Assembly (NCBI GenBank): GCA_028278405.1
Contig: JANQEK010000007.1
Span: forward strand, 1-64,000
Length of the DNA stretch: 64,000 bases
Reading direction: 5' to 3'
From: Nitrospinaceae bacterium
GTDB lineage: Bacteria > Nitrospinota > Nitrospinia > Nitrospinales > Nitrospinaceae
Positions 63,953 to 64,000 of the stretch are shown here, one piece after another. The notes beneath the pieces were generated by a model that worked only from the letters and a program-made list of their open reading frames with translations, did no database searches and was not told the DNA's origin. The first letter of the stretch is position 1. Each line of letters opens with the position of its first letter. The position numbers and the translations under genes are program-made.

Positions 63953-64000
63953 ATGAACACTGCTCAATCCTTGGCCAAGAAAAAACCCATCCGGATGTCG
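63953..64000 (+). CDS. Truncated gene start at the window edge
   Basis: An ATG at 63953 begins a frame reading MNTAQSLAKKKPIRMS that is open to the window end. A purine-rich AGAGAAC lies 5-11 bases upstream. It is on the same strand as the exopolysaccharide export genes and is probably the next gene of that locus. The family cannot be told from 16 residues. Confidence 0.4.
   Translation, partial: MNTAQSLAKKKPIRMS

Noticed and set aside
1-64000. CRISPR arrays, insertion sequences, prophage, tRNA or rRNA genes
   Set aside because: No regularly spaced repeats, transposase or integrase motifs, or cloverleaf folds were found in the coding-free stretches.

Overview
The window is a gapless stretch of Gram-negative chromosome with no rRNA, tRNA, CRISPR array, transposase or phage gene that I can see. 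Outer-membrane biology is evident from a heptosyltransferase-type GT9, a Wza-like lipoprotein and a chaperone/usher pair. The gene content combines a ClpC-type ATPase, an anaerobic-type radical SAM protein, B12-binding radical SAM enzymes, a small c-type cytochrome paired with a cupredoxin-like protein, DUF4124, and a giant FG-GAP/UnbV protein. It fits a marine environmental lineage of the Nitrospinota/deltaproteobacterial type. That placement is inference from gene content, not from a search.

Region 1 (1-9.9 kb, mostly +) is core information processing: rpoA-rplQ with a clear terminator, then rho-rpmE-prfA-prmC-murA and a GT9 glycosyltransferase. A YkgJ-like protein and a PflX-like radical SAM protein lie between on the minus strand.

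Region 2 (9.9-25 kb) is mixed housekeeping: a PRC-barrel protein, a DUF4124 coiled-coil protein and an AGCS symporter. Next comes a minus-strand histone-deacetylase-fold protein/clpC/Gx-transporter run, a queG-hemE-hemH-uvrD plus-strand run, and hflX.

Region 3 (24.8-34.7 kb) is accessory. It has a MORN-repeat protein overlapping head-to-head with a small membrane protein, and a B12-radical SAM/methyltransferase-GT2 fusion/response regulator run. It also has a SUMF1-fold protein lacking the catalytic cysteines, a 14-repeat ankyrin lipoprotein, a cytochrome c/cupredoxin-like operon with a strong terminator, and trmL.

Region 4 (34.9-44.2 kb) is the most unusual part. It opens with a 1024-residue fusion of a DUF318/ArsP-type permease to seven FG-GAP calcium motifs and a UnbV domain. 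A minimal chaperone-usher locus follows, whose predicted subunits are two DUF4402 proteins. A membrane histidine kinase faces it.

Region 5 (44.5-64 kb) is an exopolysaccharide locus built as two divergent blocks around a structured control region of about 0.7 kb. The minus-strand block carries the priming transferase, nucleotide-sugar enzymes, flippase, methyltransferases, GT2, deacetylase, B12-radical SAM, Nudix and rubredoxin. The plus-strand block carries the Wza-like exporter, the GumC/Wzz-like co-polymerase, a kinase-like ATPase lacking the Walker lysine, a secreted CBM9-like/glycoside-hydrolase-like protein and a GNAT-fold protein. No Wzy polymerase is visible, so the locus probably continues past the right edge, where a truncated gene begins.
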